The position numbers were made by a program, and so were the translations under genes. Shown here piece by piece: positions 18,496 to 26,879 of a stretch of 64,000 bases of DNA. Within the stretch, counting starts at the first letter, position 1. Each line of letters starts with the position of its first letter. The stretch is from Scopulibacillus daqui (GTDB lineage: Bacteria > Bacillota > Bacilli > Bacillales > Sporolactobacillaceae). The notes under the pieces were generated by a model, which saw nothing but the letters and a program-made list of their open reading frames with translations, had not been told where the DNA came from and made no database searches. Location: the NCBI RefSeq assembly GCF_016908855.1, contig NZ_JAFBER010000013.1, positions 17,986 through 81,985 of the forward strand. Reading direction: 5' to 3'.

Positions 18496-18527
18496 ATTTG
18501 TCTTTATAAAAAGAAGGAGGCAGGCTC

Positions 18528-19976
18528 ATGCAACAAACCACAATGAATTATTTATGGATTAACGGCGAAAAGTTTGATGTACCTGAAACCATTGATGTGA
18601 TCAACCCAGCAACAGGTCAAGTGATTGACCAAGTCCCAAATGGCGGTGAGAAAGAGACAAAGCTTGCGATTGATGCAGCTTACCGAGCGTTTAAACCATG
18701 GGCCAAGCTCTCACCGAATCGAAGAGCATCTTATCTTCTGGCTTGGGCGGACAACTTGCTTGAAAACCGCGAAAAACTGGCAAGGCTATTAACTGAAGAA
18801 CAGGGAAAGCCGTTAACTGAATCGCTTGATGAGATTGAAGGTTCTGCTCAATTTATTAAATGGTATGCCGAGGAAGGAAAACGCGTTTACGGTGACGTGA
18901 TTGCCGGGGCAAGTGAAAATCAACGCATTTCGGTTATTAAGCAGCCGGTAGGCGTTTGCGGGTTGATAACACCTTGGAATTTTCCGGGAGCCATGGTCGC
19001 AAGGAAGGTCGCGCCGGCACTTGCAGCTGGTTGCACGGTTATTTTAAAGCCTGCAGCCGAAACACCAAGAACGGCAATTGCCATGTTTGAACAATTAATG
19101 AAAACAGGTCTTCCAGATGGGGCTGCAAACCTTGTTACTGGAAGAGCCTCAGTTATTGGAGACACAATGTTTCGAGACCAACGGGTACGCAAAATCTCAT
19201 TTAAGGGTTCAACTCAAGTTGGCAAGCAATTAATGAAGCGAGCAGCTGATCAAGTCAAGCGAATATCACTGGAGCTTGGCGGCAACGCTCCGGTCATTGT
19301 GTTTCCTGACGCCAATATCGATTTGGCTGCGGAAGCCATCGTTGGAAACAAATTTGAAAATTGCGGGCAAATGTGCAACGGAATTAATATCATCTTTGCC
19401 CATGAAGAAATTAGAGAGGTTTTAACGGAAAAAATTGCTGCCCTTGTCAATCGCCTGAAAGTCGGGATAGGTACTGACAATGTACAGCTGGGCCCGCTCA
19501 TAAATGAATCATCGTTGAACAATGTAGAGCGGCTTCTCAGGGATGCAAAGGAAAAGGGGGCCAGGGTCCTCACAGGCGGCAAACGGATAAAGAGTGCTGC
19601 GCATATGAACGGATATTTCTTTGCGCCAACCGTCGTAAGCGATGTCACTCTCGATATGAAACTGACACAGGAGGAAATTTTCGGTCCGGTTGCTCCGATC
19701 TTATCATTCCGAGAAGAACAAGAAGTTCTGGAATTCACAGAAAACAGTCCGTACGGTTTAGCGGCCTACTTTTTTACCCGCGATGTTAATCGCGTTTACC
19801 GGATGGCTGAACAGCTCGATGCCGGGATGATCGGCATTAACAGTACACAGCTCAGCGTTCCGCAAGCGCCGTTTGGCGGGATTAAAGAAAGCGGTATGGG
19901 CAGAGAAGGCGGCCATTACGGATTAGAAGAGTTTTTGGAATTAAAGTATATTTCACTAACGCTTGAAAATGAATAA
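18528..19976 (+). CDS. NAD(P)-dependent aldehyde dehydrogenase
   Basis: A 482-residue ALDH-superfamily enzyme oxidising an aldehyde to the acid. The NAD-site block PWNFPGAMVARKVAPALAAG, FKGSTQVGKQL, the Glu of LELGGNAPVIV, the catalytic Cys of FENCGQMCNG and EEIFGPVAPILSF are present and correctly spaced. AAGGAGG stands eight to nine bases before the ATG. It heads a run with the ligase, SDR and amidohydrolase; in gamma-glutamylation pathways an ALDH converts the gamma-glutamyl-amino-aldehyde into the acid, and that is the proposed role. It otherwise resembles glycolaldehyde/succinate-semialdehyde-type enzymes. Confidence 0.88.
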   Translation: MQQTTMNYLWINGEKFDVPETIDVINPATGQVIDQVPNGGEKETKLAIDAAYRAFKPWAKLSPNRRASYLLAWADNLLENREKLARLLTEEQGKPLTESLDEIEGSAQFIKWYAEEGKRVYGDVIAGASENQRISVIKQPVGVCGLITPWNFPGAMVARKVAPALAAGCTVILKPAAETPRTAIAMFEQLMKTGLPDGAANLVTGRASVIGDTMFRDQRVRKISFKGSTQVGKQLMKRAADQVKRISLELGGNAPVIVFPDANIDLAAEAIVGNKFENCGQMCNGINIIFAHEEIREVLTEKIAALVNRLKVGIGTDNVQLGPLINESSLNNVERLLRDAKEKGARVLTGGKRIKSAAHMNGYFFAPTVVSDVTLDMKLTQEEIFGPVAPILSFREEQEVLEFTENSPYGLAAYFFTRDVNRVYRMAEQLDAGMIGINSTQLSVPQAPFGGIKESGMGREGGHYGLEEFLELKYISLTLENE

Positions 19977-19989
19977 GGAGGTGTCCGAT

Positions 19990-21411
19990 GTGAGCGAAAA
20001 GGCACTTGCAAATTTTAAATCAATAGAAGGTACAAAAATGAATGGGCTTATAACAAAGGAAGCGCTAATAGCAGCACTGAAAAACGGTTCAATTGATACT
20101 GTGATATTAGCGTTTTGCGATATGCAGGGAAGGTTGATGGGCAAACGTCTAACGAGGGAGTACTGTTTGGAAAACAGTCTCGATAAAGGCACGCATTTTT
20201 GCAACTATTTATTAGGCACTGATTTTGATATGAATACCCCTGATGGCTATGAATCAATGAATTGGAATAACGGCTACGGCGATTGGGCTGCGCTTCCAGA
20301 TTGGTCAACTTTGCGCGCAGTGCCGTGGGCTGATCAAACGGCGATTGTCCTTTGTGATGTCTATGATGAAAAGAGCGGCGAAGCGATTCCTATTGCACCA
20401 AGAAACTTGTTAAAAAGCCAGCTTCAAAAAGCGGAGCAGAAAGGCTTTGAGATCTTTACAGCAAGTGAACTGGAGTTTTATTTGTTCCGGGATTCGTTTG
20501 AAGAGCTTTATCAAAAAGGTTATGAAAATATGGAAACGGCCGGTCACTATAACGAGGATTATAATCTTCTTCAAGGCACACGAAATGAACCTTTTTATCA
20601 AAAGATTAGAAGAAATATGGCAAGGGCTGATATCCCGATTGAGTCTTCTAAGGGGGAAGCCTGTATGGGACAGCACGAAATTAACATGCGCTATGCCGAA
20701 GCGCTAAAGGCCGCAGATAATCACATTATGTTTAAACATGGTATCAAAGAAATGTGCATTCAAGATCAATTGTCGATAACGTTTATGGCGAAGCCGAACC
20801 ATCAGTGGACGGGTTCAAGCGGCCATATTCATATCAGCCTTTGGGATAAACAAAAAAGAGAAAATGTTTTTTATGATCCGGCCGGCGGAACTTACCGCAT
20901 GTCAGAGATCATGAAGCATTTTTTGGCAGGTGTCCTAAAGTATACGCGTGACTTTACATTATTTTTTGCGCCGTATATTAATTCGTATAAACGTTATGCA
21001 CAGGAAAGCTGGGCGCCCGTGAATATCGTTTGGAGCCATGATAATCGTTCATCGGGATACCGGATAGTCGGCGAAGGAAACAGCCTGCGTATTGAAACGC
21101 GGATTCCCGGGGCAGACGTGAATCCTTACTTAGCCTATACCGCTTTGGTAGGCACAGGGCTATACGGCATTGAACAGAGACTCGATCTTGAACCAGAGTT
21201 TAAAGGCAACGCTTATCAAGATCACCATGTTCCGAAAATTCCGGGCTCGCTTCATGAAGCCATTCAATGTTGGGAAAATAGTGACGTCGTTAAAGAAATA
21301 TTAGGCGAAAAAGCCGCAAATCATTATCTTTATACAGCCAAATGGGAACAACAGCAGTACAACCAGGCCGTAACCGAATGGGAACGCCGCCGCTATTTTG
21401 AACAATGCTAA
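19990..21411 (+). CDS. Glutamine synthetase-like gamma-glutamyl ligase (GlnA3/PuuA/IpuC type)
   Basis: A 473-residue member of the glutamine synthetase fold, with the beta-Grasp N-terminal part (VILAFCDMQGRLMGKRL) and catalytic blocks ASELEFYLF, KGEACMGQHEINMRYAEAL, GSSGHIHISL and the RIETRIPGADVNPYLAYTAL end. Classic GlnA features such as the adenylylation loop are not evident, and the sequence resembles ligases that glutamylate amines (PuuA, IpuC, ethanolamine-specific GlnA4). The start is the GTG at 19990, eight bases after AAGGAGG, 13 bases after the ALDH stop. Likely joins glutamate to ethanolamine or another amine using ATP; the substrate is inferred from the permease and regulators nearby. 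Confidence 0.82.
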   Translation: MSEKALANFKSIEGTKMNGLITKEALIAALKNGSIDTVILAFCDMQGRLMGKRLTREYCLENSLDKGTHFCNYLLGTDFDMNTPDGYESMNWNNGYGDWAALPDWSTLRAVPWADQTAIVLCDVYDEKSGEAIPIAPRNLLKSQLQKAEQKGFEIFTASELEFYLFRDSFEELYQKGYENMETAGHYNEDYNLLQGTRNEPFYQKIRRNMARADIPIESSKGEACMGQHEINMRYAEALKAADNHIMFKHGIKEMCIQDQLSITFMAKPNHQWTGSSGHIHISLWDKQKRENVFYDPAGGTYRMSEIMKHFLAGVLKYTRDFTLFFAPYINSYKRYAQESWAPVNIVWSHDNRSSGYRIVGEGNSLRIETRIPGADVNPYLAYTALVGTGLYGIEQRLDLEPEFKGNAYQDHHVPKIPGSLHEAIQCWENSDVVKEILGEKAANHYLYTAKWEQQQYNQAVTEWERRRYFEQC

Positions 21412-21447
21412 TTTTATAAAATATAGAATAGCTTGGAGGGATTGGAT

Positions 21448-22215
21448 ATGAGATTGCAAGACAAGGTATGCATCATTACAGGATCAGGCAGCGGCATGGG
21501 AAAAGCCGCCGCCGAAATGTTCGCGAAAGAAGGCGGGAAAATCGCCGTTTTTGAATTGGATGAAAAGAACGGTGCCGAAACGGCTGAAGGGATTTGCCAA
21601 ACTGGCGGGGATGCTCTATTCTTTCACTGTGATGTGACAGATGAACAAAGTGTCAAGAAAGCAGTGGCAAAAACAGTCGAGAACTACGGGAAAATTGATG
21701 TTCTTTATAATAATGCCGGGATTATGATTTCAGAGGATCATTCTGTCATCGACACACCGGAAGACGCTTGGGATAAAGTCATGAATGTCAACGTCAAAGG
21801 GATCTTCTTTATGTGCAAATATGTCATCCCGGAAATGCAAAAACAAAAGTCAGGTTCAATAATCAATATTGCGTCATTTGTTGCTTTTATGGGCTGCAGT
21901 GTACCGCAAGATGCTTACACCGCTTCAAAAGGCGCTGTCAATGCCCTCACAAAATCCCTGGCTATTCAATTCCGTCCGGAAGGCATCCGCACCAATGCGA
22001 TCTGTCCTGGACCAATCGAAACGCCGCTGTTAATGGAATGGCTTGTAAAGGATAAAGAAGCTAAGCGGGTGCGTTTATCAAGGCAGCCGAGCGGACGATT
22101 CGGAAAACCGGAAGACATCGTGTATGCAGCTATGTATCTTGCATCTGATGAATCGGATTGGACAAACGGTGCGCTGTTAAATGTTGATGGCGGTATTACA
22201 TCCAATTATTTTTAA
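21448..22215 (+). CDS. Short-chain dehydrogenase/reductase (candidate gamma-glutamyl-aminoalcohol dehydrogenase)
   Basis: A 255-residue SDR: VCIITGSGSGMGKAAAEMF binds the cofactor, LYNNAGIM is conserved, and Ser/Tyr/Lys lie in the ASFVAFMGCSVPQDAYTASKG region. The Asp-free but acidic FELDEKN after beta-2 favours NAD. GGAGGG lies seven bases before the ATG at 21448, 36 bases after the ligase stop, so it is in the same operon. In the proposed pathway it would oxidise the hydroxyl of gamma-glutamylethanolamide to the aldehyde used by the ALDH. This assignment is inference from context. Confidence 0.85.
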   Translation: MRLQDKVCIITGSGSGMGKAAAEMFAKEGGKIAVFELDEKNGAETAEGICQTGGDALFFHCDVTDEQSVKKAVAKTVENYGKIDVLYNNAGIMISEDHSVIDTPEDAWDKVMNVNVKGIFFMCKYVIPEMQKQKSGSIINIASFVAFMGCSVPQDAYTASKGAVNALTKSLAIQFRPEGIRTNAICPGPIETPLLMEWLVKDKEAKRVRLSRQPSGRFGKPEDIVYAAMYLASDESDWTNGALLNVDGGITSNYF

Positions 22216-22366
22216 AAGAATTGTAATGGGGATGAATAAGGGGGGACTGCAGGCTGGATAGACAAAGAGGTTAAATCAATGTTCAGCGGGCTGCTATTCA
22301 TATCAGAGTGATAAGGTCTCCTTCGATAAAACAATGATTATTGGAGTTAACAAGGGGAGATGAAAG

Positions 22367-23584
22367 GTGTCTTTTTTACAAATGGCAGAAGGAATAGAAA
22401 AGCAAATTGTACAATTTCGCCGCCATTTTCATCAATATCCTGAATTGAGTTTTTCTGAATATAAAACGGCTGCGTTTATTTCCAATCTATTAGAGGATTA
22501 TGGCATTGAAGTTCAGCGGAATGTTGCGGGCACAGGTGTGATTGGTTTAATAAAAGGGCATTTGCCGGGAAAAACAATAGCGTTAAGAGCGGATATGGAT
22601 GCGCTGCCGATAGACGAAGCGACGAATCTCGATTTTGCCTCTTGTCATCCCGGTATCATGCACGCATGCGGCCATGATTTGCATATGGCCGTCTTGCTTG
22701 GAAGTGCCATCCTTTTAAGCCAGTGCAAGCATAAGATTAAAGGCAATGTGAAATTAATCTTTCAGCCTGGTGAAGAGAAGTTGACAGGCGCAAAAGAAGT
22801 GATAGAGGCTGGTGTACTAGAGAATCCAAGAGTTGATGCTATTATCGCACTGCATTGTTGGCCGGAGCTGCCGGCAGGGATGATTGGCATCAGAAGAGGG
22901 CCGATAACGGCGGCTGCCGATTTTCTCGAAATCACAATTAAAGGGAACACCGGGCATGCAGCACACCCGCATCAATGTGTCGATCCGATTGTTATTGCCG
23001 GCCATGTTGTATCCGCATTACAAACGATCGTAGCCAGGGAGATTTCGCCTTCAGAACCGGCTGTTGTCACCATTGGCAAAATTAACGGCGGGACAGCCTC
23101 TAATGTGATTCCTGAAGGTGTTACTCTGTCAGGGATGGTGAGAACAGTCAATGCTGAGCTTCAGAAGAGAATGCCTGAAATGATTGAAAGAATAGTTTGC
23201 AAAACAGCTGAAAGTATGAGAGGAGACGCCGAATTGGCTTATACTTCAGCAACACCGCCCCTAATCAGCGATGATCGTATGGTTGATTTAATCGATCGTG
23301 TCGTTCGTGATATTTTAGGAGAAGATCGATTAGTTTATCTTGAAAACCCTTCTTTGGGAAGTGAAGATTTTTCGATTTATACGGAGAAAATTCCAGGTGT
23401 CTTATTTCGGTTAGGGACACATAATGAAAAGAGAGAATCGAAAGCTGCATTACACAACGCCAGCGTCATTTTTGATGAAAAGGCTCTGACAATAGGCACT
23501 GCTGTTATGAGTGAGTCAGCGGTCCGCTACCTGGAAAATATGAATCTAACTGAATCGCATACAGTTAAAGGCACCTCTTGTTAA
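22367..23584 (+). CDS. M20-family amidohydrolase
   Basis: A 405-residue metallo-amidohydrolase of the M20D family (IAA-amino acid hydrolase/hippuricase type). Metal ligands appear in RADMDALPI, MHACGHDLHMAVLLG and PGEEKLTGAKEV; the dimerisation/lid domain is near TIKGNTGHAAHPHQ, and the second half ends with SLGSEDFSIY. GTG start with GGGGAG seven bases upstream. It follows the SDR by 150 bases without a terminator. It would fit as the hydrolase releasing glutamate from a gamma-glutamyl amide at the end of the pathway, though acyl-amino acid substrates are equally possible. Confidence 0.85.
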   Translation: MSFLQMAEGIEKQIVQFRRHFHQYPELSFSEYKTAAFISNLLEDYGIEVQRNVAGTGVIGLIKGHLPGKTIALRADMDALPIDEATNLDFASCHPGIMHACGHDLHMAVLLGSAILLSQCKHKIKGNVKLIFQPGEEKLTGAKEVIEAGVLENPRVDAIIALHCWPELPAGMIGIRRGPITAAADFLEITIKGNTGHAAHPHQCVDPIVIAGHVVSALQTIVAREISPSEPAVVTIGKINGGTASNVIPEGVTLSGMVRTVNAELQKRMPEMIERIVCKTAESMRGDAELAYTSATPPLISDDRMVDLIDRVVRDILGEDRLVYLENPSLGSEDFSIYTEKIPGVLFRLGTHNEKRESKAALHNASVIFDEKALTIGTAVMSESAVRYLENMNLTESHTVKGTSC

Positions 23585-23615
23585 TGGCAAGTACGGCTGG
23601 ATCGTCAATACTAAA

Positions 23616-23690
23616 CTAGACAACTTTTTTAAGGTGTTTAAGCCTGAATTCAGCAGGACTTAAATAGTTAAGGGTGCCATGAATTCGAAT
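23616..23690 (-). pseudogene. IS3-family transposase, C-terminal scar
   Basis: The minus strand reads IRIHGTLNYLSPAEFRLKHL ending KKVV and a stop, which is the usual end of IS3-family OrfB proteins. Only 24 codons remain. It lies just after the amidohydrolase gene and marks one edge of the islet up to 25197. Confidence 0.75.
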
Positions 23691-23694
23691 AAAA

Positions 23695-23722
23695 AATGCT
23701 CCCTCATAAAAAAGGGAGCATT
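23695..23722 (-). terminator. Terminator of the minus-strand membrane-protein gene
   Basis: The stem AATGCTCCCT / AGGGAGCATT with an 8-base loop, read on the minus strand, is followed by TTTTTT. It lies 20 bases after the stop of the gene at 23743-24216. Confidence 0.8.
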
Positions 23723-23742
23723 AATGATTCTTATACACATCG

Positions 23743-24216
23743 CTATATTTTCTTGTAAGTATCACTAGTTGTAAAAAATATAAGATATATTATGAAGAAC
23801 AAAGCCAACACAAAGATATTTGACGCATGTATTCTTTGAAATATATCCAATATTACTCCTTTGGTTATAAAGGTACTAATAGCTATTAAAACAATAAACG
23901 AAAAACCTTTTTGTGATTTGGAATGTATATTAAATAGCCCCCTTTTTTTAGCAAAGACAAATATTAATTCCAAAATTATTATTAAAGCCCATACCGAAAG
24001 TATAAAACCACATACATAAATAAAACTTAAAGCAAAGCTACTATAAGAGTCGATTGATATTAGATTTTTTATATGTAAAAGTTCTAATATACTGGTAAAC
24101 CCAAAGATACTAAAAAAGGGTATTGATAATATGAAAATAACTCCTCCTAATCCAAGTAATATCAGGAGAAAAAATGCTAAAATCGTTGGAAAATCGGTTT
24201 TTTTATTAAACTTCAT
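23743..24216 (-). CDS. Four-segment membrane protein, possibly YrvL-like (candidate immunity protein)
   Basis: A 157-residue protein with four hydrophobic segments (about residues 10-35, 55-85, 105-125 and 133-150) and a short basic tail. The FFSIFGFTSILELLHIK part and overall arrangement resemble Bacillus YrvL, but only weakly. ATG at 24216 has AAGGAGAGG six bases upstream. It diverges from a gene for a secreted cationic protein, and both are more AT-rich than the neighbouring operons. A toxin-immunity arrangement is possible; nothing in the sequence proves it. Confidence 0.55.
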   Translation of the reverse strand: MKFNKKTDFPTILAFFLLILLGLGGVIFILSIPFFSIFGFTSILELLHIKNLISIDSYSSFALSFIYVCGFILSVWALIIILELIFVFAKKRGLFNIHSKSQKGFSFIVLIAISTFITKGVILDIFQRIHASNIFVLALFFIIYLIFFTTSDTYKKI

Positions 24217-24276
24217 TGTTTTCCTCTCCTTGATCATTATGTATAATAAATCAAGTTTTGAAAAAAGAGGGCTTTA

Positions 24277-24792
24277 ATGTCGAATTTATTACTTAAAAGA
24301 AAAACTGTAAAACTAGTTTTATCAACTTTGGTATTTGCTTTAATTTTTACTGCCTTTGTTCCTTTGCTAGAAAATAAGGCTCAAGCAAAAGAAAATACCA
24401 CCACTGAACAACAATTTTATCAAGAACAATTAAAAGCAAATCCTAACTTTGAGAAGGACCTTTCTGAAGTAAAACTAGGACTTAAAAACGGTTCAATACC
24501 TAATCAACCACCAGGAAAGGTTCAACCAAGAGGGGGATTTGGAGCAACTTTAAAAGCCATTAAAGGTTTAGCTCCTGTTTTCAGACATGGTGGTACTGCA
24601 TTGTCCTGGATGTTAAAACCTTTTAGTAAAAAGGCTGCAACTATAGCAAAAAGAAACGGACGTAAAATAGCAAATGCTATAGATAATTTAGATAAAGGAA
24701 CTCGAAAAGCATTAGAAAACGCATTAGTTAAAGCTGGCGTTCCTCGCAGTGATGCTAAAACAATTGTTTATATTATCTTTTTAATCATCTAA
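24277..24792 (+). CDS. Secreted cationic protein of unknown function (candidate bacteriocin/toxin)
   Basis: A 171-residue protein with a signal peptide (KLVLSTLVFALIFTAFVPLL, likely cleavage near NKAQAKE at about residue 38). A polar, glutamate-rich propeptide-like stretch to about residue 80 is followed by a basic, glycine-containing half (RGGFGATLKAIKGLAPVF, then KPFSKKAATIAKRNGRKIA) and a hydrophobic C-terminus (AKTIVYIIFLII). Cationic C-terminal halves with a cleavable leader are seen in secreted antimicrobial proteins, but no family is recognised. AGAGGG lies before the ATG. Confidence 0.55.
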   Translation: MSNLLLKRKTVKLVLSTLVFALIFTAFVPLLENKAQAKENTTTEQQFYQEQLKANPNFEKDLSEVKLGLKNGSIPNQPPGKVQPRGGFGATLKAIKGLAPVFRHGGTALSWMLKPFSKKAATIAKRNGRKIANAIDNLDKGTRKALENALVKAGVPRSDAKTIVYIIFLII

Positions 24793-24799
24793 AATATGT

Positions 24800-24829
24800 A
24801 AGCAAGTGCCTTAGAATAGGTACTTGCTT
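24800..24829 (+). terminator. Terminator after the secreted-protein gene
   Basis: The stem AAGCAAGTGCCT / AGGTACTTGCTT (one mismatch) is followed by GCACATTTTTA, seven bases after the stop. Confidence 0.75.
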
Positions 24830-24854
24830 GCACATTTTTACTTAAAAATATTTA

Positions 24855-24944
24855 TTACTCCACTTCTATTTGATCAATCAATCTTTGATTCAGTTGTTTC
24901 CGTTCATCTTCTGTTAATTCCCGTTCCTCCTGTAAAACATAATC
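24855..24944 (-). pseudogene. C-terminal remnant of an unidentified gene
   Basis: Twenty-nine codons on the minus strand read DYVLQEERELTEDERKQLNQ and end IDQIEVE with a double stop. There is no start. Acidic helical C-termini of this kind occur in several transposition and recombination proteins, but the source is not identified. From 24945 to 25150 nothing else is seen. Confidence 0.4.
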
Positions 24945-25150
24945 CTTTTTCTCTCAATTATAAATCATGATCCCTCTTATCTAAAGCCTGCAATTAATTA
25001 AACTCTTAGAATTCCAAATACGTCATTTCAGATTCACTCGTCAGTAAGTTCCAAGATAAACCTATCTCTCTTTCTGTTGATATGACAATCTTATTTCCAA
25101 AATTGCCGCCATCCTTTTATCGTTGACACTTTCCCTTATACAATATGTAC

Positions 25151-25197
25151 TGTCCCCCAAAAGCTAGAGTAACAATCTAACCTTTGGGGGGCTTTTT
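25151..25197. repeat. Repeat hairpin, copy 2
   Basis: The arms CCCCCAAAAGCTAGA and TCTAACCTTTGGGGG enclose the same GTAACAA loop as copy 1 at 6572-6615 and are followed by GCTTTTT. It lies about 95 bases beyond the permease stop and marks the right edge of the islet that begins with the IS3 scar at 23616. Confidence 0.6.
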
Positions 25198-25286
25198 AAA
25201 AACTGCATACTGATTTTTTTCAGAGACTTCATCGTCCGGAAGTGATGAATGATAATCACGATATAGAGATTCTGCGGCGCTTAAAT

Positions 25287-25306
25287 AAAGTCATCCGCTT
25301 GACTTT
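25287..25306 (-). terminator. Hairpin at the 3' end of the permease gene
   Basis: On the minus strand AAAGTCA / TGACTTT encloses the six-base loop AGCGGA and includes the permease stop codon; ATTT follows. It may act as a weak terminator or RNA-end stabiliser. The hexaloop with A at position 1 and G at position 4 happens to match ANTAR-type target loops, but there is only one hairpin. Confidence 0.4.
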
Positions 25307-26721
25307 GCGCTAGTCATTTCTTCAGTTTCGGTGTTTTCTTCGTCTAATATATCAAGTACGCCGAATTCTTCTTCAATAGGCAAAAGCTTATGGCGTCCAA
25401 CCAAGAAATAATAACCGGTGCCTAATCCAAAGATAGCGATTAGAACTGCAATCATTGGGATATTCAATCCAAACAGCGGTATGGTTTCTCCCAAAATAGT
25501 AAAATAAAAAACACAAAAGAGTGCAATGACGCTAAATATTAAGGCAAGAACCGGCACCCACGGATAATAGACTTTAAACGGCCTGTTTAAATCAGGTTCC
25601 TTTTGACGGAGAATAATCATTGAAATCATTGTTAAGAAATACATCAATGCGGCTCCAAAAGCCGATAAAATAATTAACTGGCTGGCAAAATCAGCATTGC
25701 CTGCCGCTATAACCCCAATTGCTCCCGGAACAATCAGCCCCCATGTAGGAATACGCCGCTTCGATAATTTTGATAAAAACTTCGGAAAATAGCCTGCCCG
25801 CGATAAAGCAAACGTTTGCCTGGAATAGCCGATAATAATGCCGTTAAGGCTTGCAATTAATCCCGCCAAACCAATCACAGCGATTAACTTTGGAATAAAT
25901 GCATGTTCGCCGTAAACTGAAGCTAAGGCTTGCGGAAGGGGGTTGTCGCTGGGTCTGCCTATTCCGCCGCCGAGGCCCGCTGTCACTAATAAAGTCAAAA
26001 TAGTGCATAATGCGAGGGTCAAGATCGTTGACAGGAAACCTTTCGGAATATCTTGATGGGGGTTCTTTACCTCTTCCGCTGACATGGCTCCTCCCTCAAT
26101 CGCTAAATAGAACCAAATGGCAAACGGTATAGCCATAAACATGCCTGCCCAGCCATGAGGGAAGGCATTGACACTCGTCATATAGTGAAGTTTAACATGC
26201 GAAATGCCTGATACGTAGTAAATCGTCAAGCCAATAAGAGCAAGAATGGTGGCGGCCATTTCAATAATTGCGGTCCCTTTGACGCCAATCATATTAATCA
26301 GAATGAAAAAAATAAAGACAGCTACTGTTGCGTATACAGGATTAATGGATGGGTTTAAAAAGTGTATGTAGGAACCTGTAGAGACCGCAATGGCCGGCGG
26401 CGCAAAAACAAATTCTATTAAGACGGCTATGCCTGTTAAAAAACCTCCAAAGGAACCCATTGCTTTTCTTGCGTAGGCAGATGACCCTCCTGCGTGAGGA
26501 ATGGATGTTGACAGTTCAGCAAAACAAAAAATAAAGGCCGTATAAAAAATAGTCATAAAAGCAACTGCCAGCATTAATCCGACAACCCCGCCTTCTGTAA
26601 AACCATTATTCCAGCCAAAATATTGACCGGAAATAACCATGCCAACCCCTATCGACCATAGGTGAATCGGTTTAAGCGCTTTTTCCAGCTTTTGATTTTC
26701 GCTGTTATTCGCCATATTCAT
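25291..26721 (-). CDS. APC-family amino acid permease, ethanolamine-permease type
   Basis: A 476-residue transporter with about twelve membrane segments. The opening KPIHLWSIGVGMVISGQYFG WNNG-type block and FCFAELSTSIPHAGGSSAYARK strongly resemble ethanolamine permeases (Eat, TIGR00908) of the APC superfamily. The C-terminus is acidic and cytosolic. The start at 26721 follows AGGAG by four bases; 26715 is an alternative, and the longer frame from 26775 lacks a ribosome binding site. Encoded after a strong terminator downstream of the ANTAR regulator gene, facing the catabolic operon. Proposed to bring in ethanolamine or a related amine. Confidence 0.82.
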   Translation of the reverse strand: MNMANNSENQKLEKALKPIHLWSIGVGMVISGQYFGWNNGFTEGGVVGLMLAVAFMTIFYTAFIFCFAELSTSIPHAGGSSAYARKAMGSFGGFLTGIAVLIEFVFAPPAIAVSTGSYIHFLNPSINPVYATVAVFIFFILINMIGVKGTAIIEMAATILALIGLTIYYVSGISHVKLHYMTSVNAFPHGWAGMFMAIPFAIWFYLAIEGGAMSAEEVKNPHQDIPKGFLSTILTLALCTILTLLVTAGLGGGIGRPSDNPLPQALASVYGEHAFIPKLIAVIGLAGLIASLNGIIIGYSRQTFALSRAGYFPKFLSKLSKRRIPTWGLIVPGAIGVIAAGNADFASQLIILSAFGAALMYFLTMISMIILRQKEPDLNRPFKVYYPWVPVLALIFSVIALFCVFYFTILGETIPLFGLNIPMIAVLIAIFGLGTGYYFLVGRHKLLPIEEEFGVLDILDEENTETEEMTSAKSSG

Positions 26722-26820
26722 ATCACTCCTCTTTTTTCCTGCTTTTAAAACCTTGGATTTAAAAGATTCATTCACTTAAAATAGAGCATCAGCCCCTTTC
26801 AAATCGTGTAAAAGGCAAAA

Positions 26821-26857
26821 AAGGCGCCAGTGATTTTAAATGTCACTAAGCGCCTTT
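26821..26857 (-). terminator. Strong terminator between ANTAR regulator and permease
   Basis: On the minus strand CAAAGGCGC-TTA-GTGA pairs with TCAC-TG-GCGCCTTTTTT around a short loop. It lies 22 bases after the regulator stop and about 100 bases before the permease start, so it may end the regulator transcript and also act as a controllable leader terminator for the permease. The stem base AAAGGCGCC is shared with the leader terminator at 18451-18495. Confidence 0.75.
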
Positions 26858-26879
26858 GCTTATGCTATTCACTTGTATG

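Noticed and set aside
18318..18509. A 63-codon plus-strand frame before the aldehyde dehydrogenase gene
   Set aside because: It runs through the leader terminator hairpin, lacks a ribosome binding site and resembles no protein.
19250..19738. A 162-codon minus-strand frame
   Set aside because: Antisense to the aldehyde dehydrogenase catalytic region; no start signal.
25287..25306. Hexaloop hairpin at the permease stop as an ANTAR target
   Set aside because: ANTAR targets are paired hairpins in leaders; only one hairpin exists and it lies at the 3' end, so it is listed only as a hairpin.
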